DNA from: Polyangiaceae bacterium
Lineage (GTDB): Bacteria; Myxococcota_A; Polyangia; Polyangiales; Polyangiaceae
Direction of reading: 5' to 3'
Assembly (NCBI GenBank): GCA_013214025.1
Contig: JABSRN010000109.1
Coordinates: 1-55,067 of the forward strand
DNA length: 55,067 nucleotides
The notes beneath the pieces were generated by a model. The model had not been told where the DNA came from. It was given only the letters and a program-made list of their open reading frames with translations, and did no database searches. Position numbers and translations under genes: made by a program. Positions 1 to 10,700 of the stretch are shown one piece after another; positions within the stretch are counted from its first letter, which is position 1; the number at the start of each line of letters is the position of its first letter.

Positions 1-182
1 GTGCCTCCGAGGTAGCAGCCCACCTCGACTACGTCTCCGGGTACGTCGCGGCGGGTGACCAAGTGGTCGAACCATGTGTAGAGGCGCTCGACCTGAAGCG
101 CCGAGGTCGGCACCGGGTAAAAGAGCTCAGGCGCGTAGCCTCGAACTCGCTTGCTGATCTGCCTACGCAATGTCTTGTACAT
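1..182 (-). CDS. SAM-dependent methyltransferase, N-terminal part (runs off window edge)
   Basis: The ATG lies at 182 on the minus strand and the frame stays open to base 1, giving about 60 residues. The start MYKTLRRQISKRV is followed by VERLYTWFDHLV and then GDVVEVGCYLGG. The last segment fits motif I of class I SAM-binding methyltransferases (acidic residue, then GxxxG), with the short helical lead typical of TylF/macrocin-O-methyltransferase-like and sugar-associated enzymes. The rest lies outside the window, so substrate and neighbours are unknown. The fold is a good inference; the exact subfamily is uncertain. Confidence 0.6.
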   Translation of the reverse strand, partial: MYKTLRRQISKRVRGYAPELFYPVPTSALQVERLYTWFDHLVTRRDVPGDVVEVGCYLGG

Positions 183-415
183 CGATAACTGGGCTCCGCT
201 GCCGAATATGGGGCGGTGTAGAGGACTTCGCGGGGGGCCGATTGCTCCCCGCTTTCGCCCATAATTAGCCCAATCGACATCGGAAAAGAAGGGCCAAGGA
301 GCGCCGCTGACGAGAAGTCGCAGCTGGCGGGCTCAGGCACGATTGTGCCCAAGGCTTTGCCCGACGGGGGGGGCAATCAACAGTCTGACTACAGCGACAA
401 AGGTACCCCTCGATC

Positions 416-649
416 ATGCGAATCTTCCTCACTACGCTCCTCAGTGTCAGCGTTATTGCCGTGGTGAGCAGCGCTACTGCACAAACCACGGTCACCAAGT
501 CAGCACCCGAAGCCGACAACTACACCTATTTCATGGATGCCGACGATCTAGCGGGCGGCGGGCTGGGTCCCATCGGGGGCGAGTTTCCCGGACGTATTCT
601 CGACGACGGCAGAGCTGGAGATCAGCCTTCGGGGACTTGTATTTGCTAG
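416..649 (+). CDS. Short secreted protein, probably a truncated family member
   Basis: 77 residues. MRIFLTTLLSVSVIAVVSSATAQ is a clean type I signal peptide with an ATAQ cleavage site. The mature start, with YTYFMDADDLAGGGLGP, resembles the N-terminus of a secreted family I associate with myxobacteria (a Tyr-Thr-Phe-Asp-Asp segment just after the signal). After about base 590 the reading frame stops looking like that family and soon ends. A PilZ-like reading frame begins in another phase at about the same place. I read this as the 5' part of a gene whose 3' part was lost and replaced by unrelated sequence. It may still make a short exported peptide. Confidence 0.4.
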   Translation: MRIFLTTLLSVSVIAVVSSATAQTTVTKSAPEADNYTYFMDADDLAGGGLGPIGGEFPGRILDDGRAGDQPSGTCIC

Positions 650-995
650 CGCCCATTCGATGAACGTCGGCGAGCGTTATTGGGCTGAATTCGAGATGGG
701 CTCCGGTGAGATATTTCGGGAGCTCGTGGCGGTGCGGCACAGCGGGCCATTGGCAACGGGACGGCGTGCTCGTTACGAGGAGGTGGCGGGAATCGGCATG
801 CCGTTGCGCTTCGAGGTCGACTGGGAATTCTGCCAAGTGTCGGACGAGATTCGTCAGCGGTTTTGGATTGCCATGGACGACCAATTGGAAAGCCTCGCCG
901 AGGGCGAGCCAAAGCCGCCGAGTCTCAACTGGATACGGGAGCCTAGTCGCCCCCGACGCTCGTCGTTTTCAGGGTCAGCGATGATTCGGCTCTAA
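552..995 (+). pseudogene. PilZ-like domain remnant without its own start
   Basis: The frame is open from 552 to 995 but the first ATG is at 660, inside the domain. Upstream of that ATG the translation gives ELEISLRGLVFASAHSM, which contains a D/N-x-S-x-x-G-like PilZ element (EISLRG). After it come GERYWAEFEM, a VRHS strand and a GIGMPLRFEVDW strand, the order of strands in a PilZ barrel. The N-terminal RxxxR segment is missing. A product starting at 660 would lack the first strands. It is either a remnant joined to the secreted-protein fragment at 416 or the second half of a frameshifted fusion. Two better PilZ genes lie at 24898 and 47588. Confidence 0.4.
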
Positions 996-1075
996 GCGGA
1001 TGCACAGGGAATCAACGCTGTAGGTCCCACGCCGTGCGTTGCGCGTAGCGCGAGCATGGCGTAAACGTTGAGGCC

Positions 1076-2257
<1,182 letters not shown>

Positions 2258-2349
2258 GGCGGCGGACCAGAGATAGGCCGTCTTTGCAGAGAAGCGGCGT
2301 TCGCAATTATATTGAACCTCGATAAGGTGCTCTTCGTTCCTGAAAGAAT

Positions 2350-3010
2350 GACGTCATATTCGTCGTCAATGAGTTTGTCGACGCGGTGAACAGTTCCGAT
2401 TCCGCGGGGAGTCACATTCTGTCGAGCTTTGGGTTCGGAGCGACGGTAGGCCGTGCCAAGCACTTGACTTATTCGGTCACGACGGAGCGGCAACTGGTGG
2501 AGAGCGACACGGTGGAATAGGAAGCCTGCTGTGCAACGAATGACTGTGGCTACGGTTTTGTCCGGTCCTTGGTGTACGGGGAGGGGCAGTAGGCTTCGGC
2601 GAAAAAGAGTAGCGCCAAGCTGGGAGCGACCCAGGGGGTGCTTCGCTTCGGTGCCGAAGGCCAGTTTGATGTGTTGCAAAGCCGCTCGGTGAGGGGCTGG
2701 CTCGCCGCCACTGTCGGCCTGACCCGCAGAGGGCAGCCGTCTTCGGTGGCGGAGGATTACATCGACGAAGATCGCCCCCGGGACGAAGCTGACTGTTTCG
2801 GCACCCGGAGTCAGCCCCGCGGGCAGAAAATACCGGCAGCGGGGGACGCGCTAGTGAGCGTGGGCGGCATGTTGCTTGCAGGGGGGCACGACATTGGGGA
2901 GCGTATTTTATTCGCTTCCCAATGGCACCACCCGCGCTCACTCGATGGAGCAGGCCGCGGCCCAGCGAGCGGCCGAACGATACAACGGCGCCCTGCGCAC
3001 CGAAGCCTGA
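2350..3010 (+). pseudogene. Decayed gene with two in-frame stops and a frameshift
   Basis: One phase reads as sensible protein from 2350: DVIFVVNEFVDAVNSSDSAG, then HLTYSVTTERQLVESDTVE, a TAG at 2518, EACCATNDCGYGFVRSLVYG, a second TAG at 2590, then SAKLGATQGVLRFGAEGQF and RSVRGWLAATVGL up to about 2880. After that the neighbouring phase takes over with GSVFYSLPNGTTRAHS and an Ala-rich end, MEQAAAQRAAERYNGALR, stopping at TGA 3008. I recall similar Cys-containing secreted proteins in myxobacteria but cannot name the family. No start codon is evident. Two stops plus a shift argue for real decay. Confidence 0.55.
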
Positions 3011-3210
3011 CGCGCCAACGTGGATGGCCGGGCAAGTCTGATCCCTTCGGGCATTGGTATCGTCGGTCGCTTCTGACTCCACTGACTGGATTTTCCCGAA
3101 ACAGCCCGCGCCAGGAGGTGAGCGCCGGGCAGTGCTGCTTACCAGGAAGCCGTCGACTCGGCTGGTCGGCCAGAGGCCTGAGGACCGCTTCGATCTGATA
3201 TCATTACCGA

Positions 3211-4239
3211 GTGCAGGCAAAGCGTGGACGGCTCTGGGGCAAGGTGGCTGCGACCGCGTGCGTGCTGGCGATGGCGGGCGCAGGGGCGTTCTGTTGGTTC
3301 TGGACCGATCGTCCAACGTTGCAGGATATCCAAGCCAGCAATTGGTCTGAACCATTACCGTCAGCTGACGGCCAGAGTGAGATCCGCGTCACTTGGTGGG
3401 GCGTGGCCACGCTGTTGTTCGACGACGGCGAGACCCAAATTCTTATCGACGGTTATTTTACCCGGGTGGGCGTGTGGGAGCTCGCGACGGCGCGGCCGGT
3501 GTCCCCCGACGGCAAAGCCATCGACTCAGCCTTAGATCGTCTGGGGGCGACGCGTGTGCGAGCCATCGTGCCGGTGCACTCGCACTTCGATCACATGATG
3601 GATACCGCAGAAGTAGCCAAGCGAACTGGGGCGATAGTCGTCGGCTCCCGGTCCACGGCCACCTTCAACCTAGGGATGGGGCTGCCTTCAAAACAGATGG
3701 TGACGCTCCCGAAGGAGGGCGGCACGCGAAAGTTTGGTCGCTTTGAGATCGAGTTGCGGCGGTCCTTACACGCGCCTTTGTCGCCCAAGGGGGGGCCGCG
3801 TTTTCCGGGTGAGATTGAACTGGCTTTCTCCTATCCCGCGCCGGTCTCCAGTTGGCGCGAAGGTGGGAGCTACACGGTGATTCTGCGGCACCCTGCTGGC
3901 ACGATTGTGGTGCAGGGGAGCGCGGGATTTGTTCCCGGGGCGCTCAAAGACGTAAAGGCGGACGTCGTGTTTCTCGGAATCGGCGGTCTGATCCGCATCG
4001 GCGAGCCCCATTTTCGCAACTATTGGCGCGAGGTGGTGAGGGCGACGGGGGCCCCCCACGTTGTGCCGGTCCACTACGACGATTTGACACGCCCCGCTGA
4101 TGCTCCCGCGATCGGGTTTTTTCCGCGGATGATCGACGACGCGCCGACGGTCATCGGCTGGATGCAGGAACAAACAGACGCGGACGTGAGCTTGATCCCC
4201 TGGCGAGAGCCCATTGTACTGCTGAGCGCCAAGCCCTGA
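3211..4239 (+). CDS. MBL-fold metallo-hydrolase, membrane-anchored or exported
   Basis: 342 residues from a GTG start. An N-terminal hydrophobic segment (about residues 12-31) suggests a signal anchor. The metallo-beta-lactamase metal motif HxHxDH is present as HSHFDH (residues 123-128), after a strand ending LIDGYF that carries the conserved Asp. A late VPVHYDDL supplies the terminal His. The usual middle His is less clear (VVQGSAGFVPG). The UlaG/NAPE-PLD-like branch, which begins with a TWWGVATLLF-type strand, is the best match. Substrate unknown. It stands alone, upstream of a convergent dehydrogenase. Confidence 0.8.
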   Translation: MQAKRGRLWGKVAATACVLAMAGAGAFCWFWTDRPTLQDIQASNWSEPLPSADGQSEIRVTWWGVATLLFDDGETQILIDGYFTRVGVWELATARPVSPDGKAIDSALDRLGATRVRAIVPVHSHFDHMMDTAEVAKRTGAIVVGSRSTATFNLGMGLPSKQMVTLPKEGGTRKFGRFEIELRRSLHAPLSPKGGPRFPGEIELAFSYPAPVSSWREGGSYTVILRHPAGTIVVQGSAGFVPGALKDVKADVVFLGIGGLIRIGEPHFRNYWREVVRATGAPHVVPVHYDDLTRPADAPAIGFFPRMIDDAPTVIGWMQEQTDADVSLIPWREPIVLLSAKP

Positions 4240-4266
4240 GTGGCGATTCCAGATGATTCGGTGGAT

Positions 4267-5187
4267 TCAGCTGATGAAGCGATGAACCGCTTCGTAGGCG
4301 TTGTCCTGGAAGGCCTCGTTATTGAGATCTTCGAAGATGGTGGCCTGATCGATCATGGGTCCGGTGAGCAGATTCTCCGCGCTGCCGTAGAACGCGCCGG
4401 TGGTGTAGGCCTTATCGTTGAGGGCATCGACGTAGCGTTTCGCGCCCACATCGAGGTCGTGCATCATGCCGAGCAGCGGTAGAATACGAAGCCCCACGTG
4501 AGTGAAGAAGAATTTCGTTAGTGGGGGCAAGTCGTTCATCACCTCGGTGCCGTCGGTGCCGCCAGGGCTAACCGTGATGACGCGGATTTCGGGATGTTTG
4601 CGCGCAATGGCGGCCATGCACATGGCCGACATGTATTTCACGGGTCCGTAGGCCACCATGGCTTCAACGGGTTGGGGGAAGAAGGTGCCGTCGCAGATGG
4701 ACACGAAGTCATCCACGGAAGACGTCTCCAGGGTGGGCCGTTTCATGCGCATCTTGGGGATGCCCCGGGCCGCTTCGGTACCGGCGAAGAGTGCGACCTG
4801 GGTGAGCTTCTTTGCGGCGAGCAGCTCTTCGAGCAAAATGGTGTGACCGAGCAGATTGGTCGCGAATAGCTGAATCGCGCCGCTCTCCGTCAATTGACCG
4901 GGATCGGTACCGCCCATGCCGCCGGCATTCATCACGAGCGCATCGATGGGTTCCGGGATGGCTTCGACGGCCGCTCGGACCGAATCCGGACTGGAGACAT
5001 CCACAATGATGATTTCGAAAACCTTGCGGCCGGTGGTCTCTTCCAACTCGAGCTTTGCCGCTTCGGCTCGCTCCGGGTTGCGACAACCGAGGTAGACTTT
5101 GGTGGTTTCGGGCTGCGTCCCGAGCTGGCGCGCACACTCTTTGCCTAGGCCGGCGTTGGCTCCCGTAATCAGTACACTCTTGATCAT
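4267..5187 (-). CDS. Short-chain dehydrogenase/reductase (SDR)
   Basis: 306 residues, near the usual size for classical to protochlorophyllide-reductase-like SDRs. The Rossmann glycine motif is TGANAGLG at residues 8-15, followed by an acidic/basic selector strand GCRNPERAE, which suggests NADP(H). The NAG motif is in ALVMNAGGMGG, and the catalytic pair is YGPVK (Tyr-x3-Lys). The Ser before the Tyr is less obvious. A good start is given by ATG with GGAGAGAATC upstream on the minus strand. Divergent from the MFS gene and convergent with the MBL-fold gene. Substrate cannot be read from sequence. Confidence 0.88.
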   Translation of the reverse strand: MIKSVLITGANAGLGKECARQLGTQPETTKVYLGCRNPERAEAAKLELEETTGRKVFEIIIVDVSSPDSVRAAVEAIPEPIDALVMNAGGMGGTDPGQLTESGAIQLFATNLLGHTILLEELLAAKKLTQVALFAGTEAARGIPKMRMKRPTLETSSVDDFVSICDGTFFPQPVEAMVAYGPVKYMSAMCMAAIARKHPEIRVITVSPGGTDGTEVMNDLPPLTKFFFTHVGLRILPLLGMMHDLDVGAKRYVDALNDKAYTTGAFYGSAENLLTGPMIDQATIFEDLNNEAFQDNAYEAVHRFIS

Positions 5188-5450
5188 GATTCTCTCCTGT
5201 AGGGCCGCTCAGGGACCGGTTCCGCGCGGCGGAGACTACGCAGATCTGGCCTGCTTCGTCGGATTTTCTTGGGGTGTGGTGTCACGGGGAATTGACGGTC
5301 AATATTGGTCGTGTGAGTCAATCGGCGAGCGCCCAAGATCGTTAGGGAATTCGCTAGTTCGGGGGCCAGCACGGGACCGCATCAGGCACTCAGCCCCTTG
5401 GGCTCGCCTGGACTGAAACAGCTCGGCACGGATTAACTCGGCACTGAATC

Positions 5451-6605
5451 ATGCAGGATAACGCGAAAAATCGAGGACGCCTGTTGATGGCGATGACCTT
5501 CGCTGCACCTCTGTCGTTCTCCGTCTGGATGGCGCTGCTCAACAATTTCGTTGTGGAGAAGGCGAAGTTTTCTGGGGCGGGAATTGGGCTGCTGCACAGC
5601 GTCCGGGAAGTGCCCGGCTTCTTGGCGTTCACTGCTGTGTTTGTTTTGCTCGTCGTCCGGGAACAAATCTTCGCGCTTCTTTCGTTGTTGCTACTCGGCG
5701 TTGGCGTCGCTCTCGCGGGGCACTTTCCGTCGGTGCTGGGGCTGTACCTCACGACACTATTGATGTCCGTTGGCTTTCATTACTTCGAGACTGTGCAACA
5801 GTCCTTGTCCTTGCAGTGGCTGCCGAAAGAGCGAACAGCGGAGTTTCTCGGAAAGTTATCCGCCACTCGCTCGGTCAGCGCGCTCTTGGCCTTCGGTTTC
5901 GTTTGGGTGTCCGGTACCTATTTCGCTATTTCCTATGAGTGGACATACCTCATCGCCGGGTCATTGACCGTTGGCGGGGCGCTGCTGTGTTGGCTGCTGT
6001 TTCCTCGGATTGAGACGAAGCACACTCAGCATAAACACCTCGTATTCCGTCGGCGCTATCGGCTCTACTACGTGTTGGTGTTCATGTCCGGCGCGCGACG
6101 TCAGATATTCGTCGTGTTCGCGAGCTTCATGATGGTCGACCGCTTCGGTTATAGCGTGTCGGAAATCGCGTCTTTGTATCTGCTCAACCATGTCATCAAT
6201 AGCTTCGCGAGCCCCTACGCCGGCAAATTGATCGCTCACATCGGGGAGCGTCGCTCGCTGATGCTCGAATACGTCGGGCTGATCGTGGTGTTCTCGAGTT
6301 ACGCCGTGGTGGCGGACGCGCGAATAGCCGCGGTGCTCTACGTGATCGATCACCTATTGTTTGGCATGGCGATGGCGACCAAGACCTACTTTCAGAAGAT
6401 TGCCGCCCCGGCGGACATCAGCGCGACCGCCGCCGTCAGTTTTACGATCAATCACATCGCCGCCGTCATCATCCCGGCTTTGTTTGGATTGTTGTGGCTC
6501 CAGATGCCGAGCGCCGTGTTCCTGCTGGGGGCGGCCATGGCGGTGGTGTCCTTCGCGCTTGCCACCCGAGTCCCGCGGCATGAAGAACTTGCGGCCGCTG
6601 CCTGA
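5451..6605 (+). CDS. MFS transporter
   Basis: 384 residues made of about 12 hydrophobic helices with short loops, and a longer basic cytoplasmic loop in the middle (IETKHTQHKHLVFRRRYR), as in the major facilitator superfamily. The first half contains a loop LPKERTAEFLGKLSATRS and the second half begins YVLVFMSGARRQIFVVFASF. No signature identifies the substrate; drug or metabolite efflux is a generic guess. It is divergent from the SDR gene across about 260 bp and is followed 83 bp later by the aquaporin gene. Confidence 0.8.
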   Translation: MQDNAKNRGRLLMAMTFAAPLSFSVWMALLNNFVVEKAKFSGAGIGLLHSVREVPGFLAFTAVFVLLVVREQIFALLSLLLLGVGVALAGHFPSVLGLYLTTLLMSVGFHYFETVQQSLSLQWLPKERTAEFLGKLSATRSVSALLAFGFVWVSGTYFAISYEWTYLIAGSLTVGGALLCWLLFPRIETKHTQHKHLVFRRRYRLYYVLVFMSGARRQIFVVFASFMMVDRFGYSVSEIASLYLLNHVINSFASPYAGKLIAHIGERRSLMLEYVGLIVVFSSYAVVADARIAAVLYVIDHLLFGMAMATKTYFQKIAAPADISATAAVSFTINHIAAVIIPALFGLLWLQMPSAVFLLGAAMAVVSFALATRVPRHEELAAAA

Positions 6606-6688
6606 AGAGGCGACCGCAACGGGGTTAGTCGGCGCTATCAGGCCAGGGCCCCCCGCAGCTAATTGACCGGCTGCGGTGATCCTCGTAG

Positions 6689-7396
6689 ATGGCTAGCATG
6701 ACGGCTCCCGAAAGCTCCGAAGAACCGCCCGTGGCGCGCGCTCTGCTCGCCGAAGCTATGGGCAGCTTCGCCCTGGTGTTCGGTGGCTGTGGCGCCATTG
6801 TCGTCAACGCTCAGAGCGGGGCGTTGGGCCATGTGGGGGTCGCACTCAGTTTCGGTCTCGTGATCGCCGTGATGATATGCGCGGTGGGGCACATCTCCGG
6901 GGCGCACTTCAATCCCGCGGTGACCCTTGCCTTTGGCACCCTCGGCAAGTTTCCGTGGAAACGGGTCCCGGCCTACTGGGGCGCTCAGTTGCTCGGTGCT
7001 GGAGTGGCGGCTCTTGCGGTCTCCTTGCTGTTCGGCACTGACGGAAATCTCGGGGCCACATTGCCTACGGTTCCCGTCGCTCGCGCCTTCGGCATTGAGA
7101 TAGTGCTGACAGCCCTGTTGATGTTCGTGATCACGGCGGTCGCCACGGACGCGGGCGCTTCCGGAAATATTGCGGGTCTAGCGATTGGCGGCACGGTTTC
7201 CTTGTGCGCGCTGTTCGCGGGACCCACCACCGGGGCATCGATGAATCCGGCGCGGTCGATCGGACCGGCCGTGGTGTCGGGGCAGCTGGATCACCTGTGG
7301 ATCTATCTCGTGGCGCCGGCGATGGGCGCTTGCTTGGGAGCGTGGCTCTATCAATGCTGCCGCTTGGATGAGTCCCAGAGGAGCGTCAGCTCCTAA
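6689..7396 (+). CDS. MIP-family aquaporin/aquaglyceroporin
   Basis: 235 residues, six membrane helices. Both half-helix signatures are intact: HFNPAV (NPA at 75-77) and MNPARS (NPA at 186-188). The Arg of the selectivity filter follows the second NPA. The run GNIAGLAIGGTVSLCALFAGPTTGAS before the second NPA looks closer to plant NIP-type and related bacterial channels than to AqpZ, so small solutes such as glycerol or metalloid hydroxides are possible as well as water. It sits alone between the MFS gene and the RCC1 gene; no arsenic genes are nearby. Confidence 0.88.
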   Translation: MASMTAPESSEEPPVARALLAEAMGSFALVFGGCGAIVVNAQSGALGHVGVALSFGLVIAVMICAVGHISGAHFNPAVTLAFGTLGKFPWKRVPAYWGAQLLGAGVAALAVSLLFGTDGNLGATLPTVPVARAFGIEIVLTALLMFVITAVATDAGASGNIAGLAIGGTVSLCALFAGPTTGASMNPARSIGPAVVSGQLDHLWIYLVAPAMGACLGAWLYQCCRLDESQRSVSS

Positions 7397-7475
7397 CGAC
7401 ATCCCTCTGCCCAGCACTGGGGCTGCGCCATCGGATGTCGCGATGCCTCTGGCCTAGCCGAGCATGACGCCTAGC

Positions 7476-7502
7476 GTTGTTAACGAAGTGTTGTTAACGA
7501 AG
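7476..7502. repeat. Two 13-bp repeats containing GTTAAC palindromes
   Basis: The unit GTTGTTAACGAAG occurs at 7476-7488 and 7490-7502, 14 bp from start to start. Each centres on the palindrome GTTAAC. They lie between the aquaporin stop and the large RCC1 gene, 130-330 bp before that gene's candidate starts, and could be an operator. No regulator is adjacent. Confidence 0.5.
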
Positions 7503-7714
7503 CGTCGTGAGCCCCAGCCGAATTGGGTCCCCTCGTGGTCTGCGTCCCCCATAGCTCTCGCACGAGCAAGCTTAGCGCCTGTGTGGGTGGGGGGGGCGGA
7601 GTCTTAAGGGGCATGCTTGGAGTGCGGCGAGGCATGGTAAGATCTGATGTTGACGCTGTTTTCTTTGGGAGCGGGCGTCCGACACAGCTCGCTGCAAGGT
7701 GGGCATCGGGGAAG

Positions 7715-10700
7715 ATGCAGAGTACGAGGAGCTGGAGTTCTGGCGGGTCGCCGACCCGGCGCGATCCCGTGCAGCCAGCTGAGAAGGCTCGTCACTCGCG
7801 AGTGTCGCGTTGTGTGTTGGCGATAGTTGCGGGGATCTCGCTGCTGAGCTGCGGTCGAGTTGGCTACGATGGCGAAGGCATCTCCGCCCGCCGCGGCGCC
7901 GACCCGGATGCCCGCGGCGGTGGCGACGCAGAGAACAAGGACGCATCGGCCACCGGCGGCGGCACCTCGGACGCTGGCGGCTTGGGCGGTACTGGCGGCT
8001 CGGGCGGTACTGGCGGCACGGCCGCTGGTGGCGGAAACACCGACGCCGGTGGTTCGGGTGGCCGCGATGCGGGAGGCAGCAGCGGCTCGGCAGATGCCGG
8101 CGAGGCTGGCGGCTCGGGTGGTACCGGAGCCTGTGCCACCGACCTGGACAACGACAGCATTTGCTCGACTAGCGACTGCGACGACAGTGTCGAGACGGGG
8201 TTCACGTGCTCTACCGGGTGCTCAACCTTCTACGACGACAATGACGTAGACGGCTTCGGCGACATAGGTTCGGGTGTGGTCGCCTGTCTCGCACCCTCGG
8301 GTTATCTCACGACCGCGACAGACGAGTGCCCGCTCGATACGAACCGAATGCTCGCTGGGGATTGCGGCTGTCCCGCCGCCCCTGAATTACCGACGATGGC
8401 GTGCAACGACGGCTTGTGTGACGCGAACAGTTTTTGTGATGGCTCGGGCAGTTGTGGGCAAGCGAGCGATTGCGTGGCCTATCCGCAGATAGCTGCCGCC
8501 TATTCGTCGACTTGCGTCATCGTCGACGGTGGCCGGGTGGCGTGTTTTGGTGATGCCATCCAGGGGCAGCTAGGAAGCGGCGACACCCAAGATAGATGGG
8601 CTCCCGTCTACGTCGGCGGGATCGATGACGCCGTTCAGATCTCGTGTGGTGACGAGCATTGTTGCGTTGTGCATCTGGACGCTACTGTGTCCTGTTGGGG
8701 CGACAATTTTCACGGCGGCCTCGGGGACGGAACGAATCTGGATCGCAAGCTACCAGGCAAGGTGCTACGCATCGCTGCTCAGGGGCCCGAGCTCAAGTGC
8801 GCCTACAAGGAGTCCGATACCAGCGGCTACTGGTTCTGTGACAACGAGACGGACTGGCTTACCGCCAAAAATCGCTGTGAGGCTTTCGGCAACGGAGCCT
8901 TTCTGGCTGAACCCGATACGATAGGCGCTACGCACTTCATCGGCGGCATGGTGCCGACGGAGCACTGGTTCGGAGCGCTGTACGATTCACCGGATTGGGA
9001 TTGGTCCTCGACCGGAAACGTATTCTGGAGCGGCAATTCGACCGGATCGACTCCTGCCGGCGAGTTCGAGTCGTGGGCGATCGGTGAGCCCAACATCGGT
9101 GCGGGCGCTTGCGCTAGCATGAACCTGGGCCCCGACTGGAACGCCGCTCCCTGCACAAATCTCCTCGACTACGTGTGCGAGCTGCCTAAGAACCCGCCGC
9201 CTCAGCTCCAGGGGGCGGTGGAAGTTGCCGCAGGCCGCGGGTTTTCCTGCGCATTGCTCGATAACACCGAGATCGTTTGCTGGGGCAAGGGCACTTCGGG
9301 ACAACTCGGCAATGGCACGAGCGATCAGTGGGTGCCGGTCACCGTGGGTGCTGGCGAGATCGGGATTGCTAGCGACTTGGTGGGAGCCGTCAGCATCAGC
9401 GCCGGCAAACTGCATGCCTGCGCGGTTCTGGCTTCAGGTCTGGCCGCTTGCTGGGGAAGTGGCGGCGACGGCCGGCTGGGCAATGGCGGTCTATTGGGCG
9501 GCTCAGATCCTGACTATGTGCATGGTATCGAAAACGCCGGCGTTTGTACCGCTAGTAATACTTCGGGTTGCCTCGCCAATGTGATTCAGATCGAGGCTGG
9601 CGACAACCACAGCTGCGCCATTCACGATCGCACCTTCGCGTCTTGCTGGGGAGCGAACACCAGTGGAAAAAATGGCACCACAGCATCGGTCCCGATTTTT
9701 CACACATTCCCGCGCCCGGTGCTCGACACCTTGGGCACCGGCGTGCTCGCGGATGTAGCGAAAATCGAAGCGGGGGGAGAGAACAGCTGTGCTGCGCTGT
9801 ATTCCGGTCAGGCCTACTGTTGGGGCGCGGGTCAGAGCGGCGAGCTGGGAGACGGCAACGAAGCGGTCTCGTTCTTGCCAGTACTGGTCTCGACACCGGC
9901 CAACGTGGAGCACGTCACGGTCTCCAATCGTAAACACGCCTGCGCGCTGCACGCGGACGGCACGATCAGCTGCTGGGGCGAGGGCAATTCGGGCAGATTC
10001 GGTGACGGCACCCAGGCGGACGCGATCCTACCGGTCAAGCCGGTGGGTTTGCCAGACATGGTTCAAGTGGACGCCGGAAGCGCCCACGGTTGCGGAGTGA
10101 GTGCCGCCGGCGACGTTTATTGTTGGGGCAGTAACGTGCTCAACGCCTTGGGTACGGCAGACGGTTTCGATCGTTACGGAGGCGTTCCGATCGCCCTGAG
10201 CGGTCCCGCCGTGGAGGTGGCGGCAGGCATCAGCAGCAGCTGTGCGCGAATGGTTTCCGGCACCGTCGAGTGCTGGGGTTCCGACCTAGTTGGGCAAGGC
10301 GGGGACGGAACCGTGGACAACCCCCCATCGACTGAGCCCCATCCGGTGACTGGGATCAGTGACGCCGTGCAGCTGACCGGCGGCGGACAACACTACTGCG
10401 TACTCACCGATCCCGCGTCCGCGGGCCAGGACACCGAGGTGTGGTGTTGGGGAGACAACACTTTTGGCCAGCTCGGCAACAACCAGACCGCTACGAACAC
10501 CGGCACGCCCCAGCAGGTTGTTGGATTGGGCAATTCTGGATCATTGGTTGACGCTGTCAGCATTTCTGCAGGCCTGGAGCATAGCTGTGCGGTTCTTAGG
10601 GATCAGCGGGCGGCGTGTTGGGGCGGAGGCAGTTTCGGACAACTGGGCACGGACGTGGGCGCGGAGCCCTATCCGCTATTGGTGGCGGGTGTCGGGGGCA

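Noticed and set aside
2350-2592. Possible amber (TAG) recoding, as several remnants are interrupted by TAG
   Set aside because: Intact genes here use TAG as a normal final stop (for example those ending at 16090 and 17695), and other remnants are broken by TAA, TGA and shifts. Nonsense mutation is simpler.
2477-3355. Minus-strand open frame of 292 codons opposite the decayed gene and MBL gene start
   Set aside because: Arg/Pro/Ser-rich antisense shadow with no motif; the plus-strand translation is far more protein-like.
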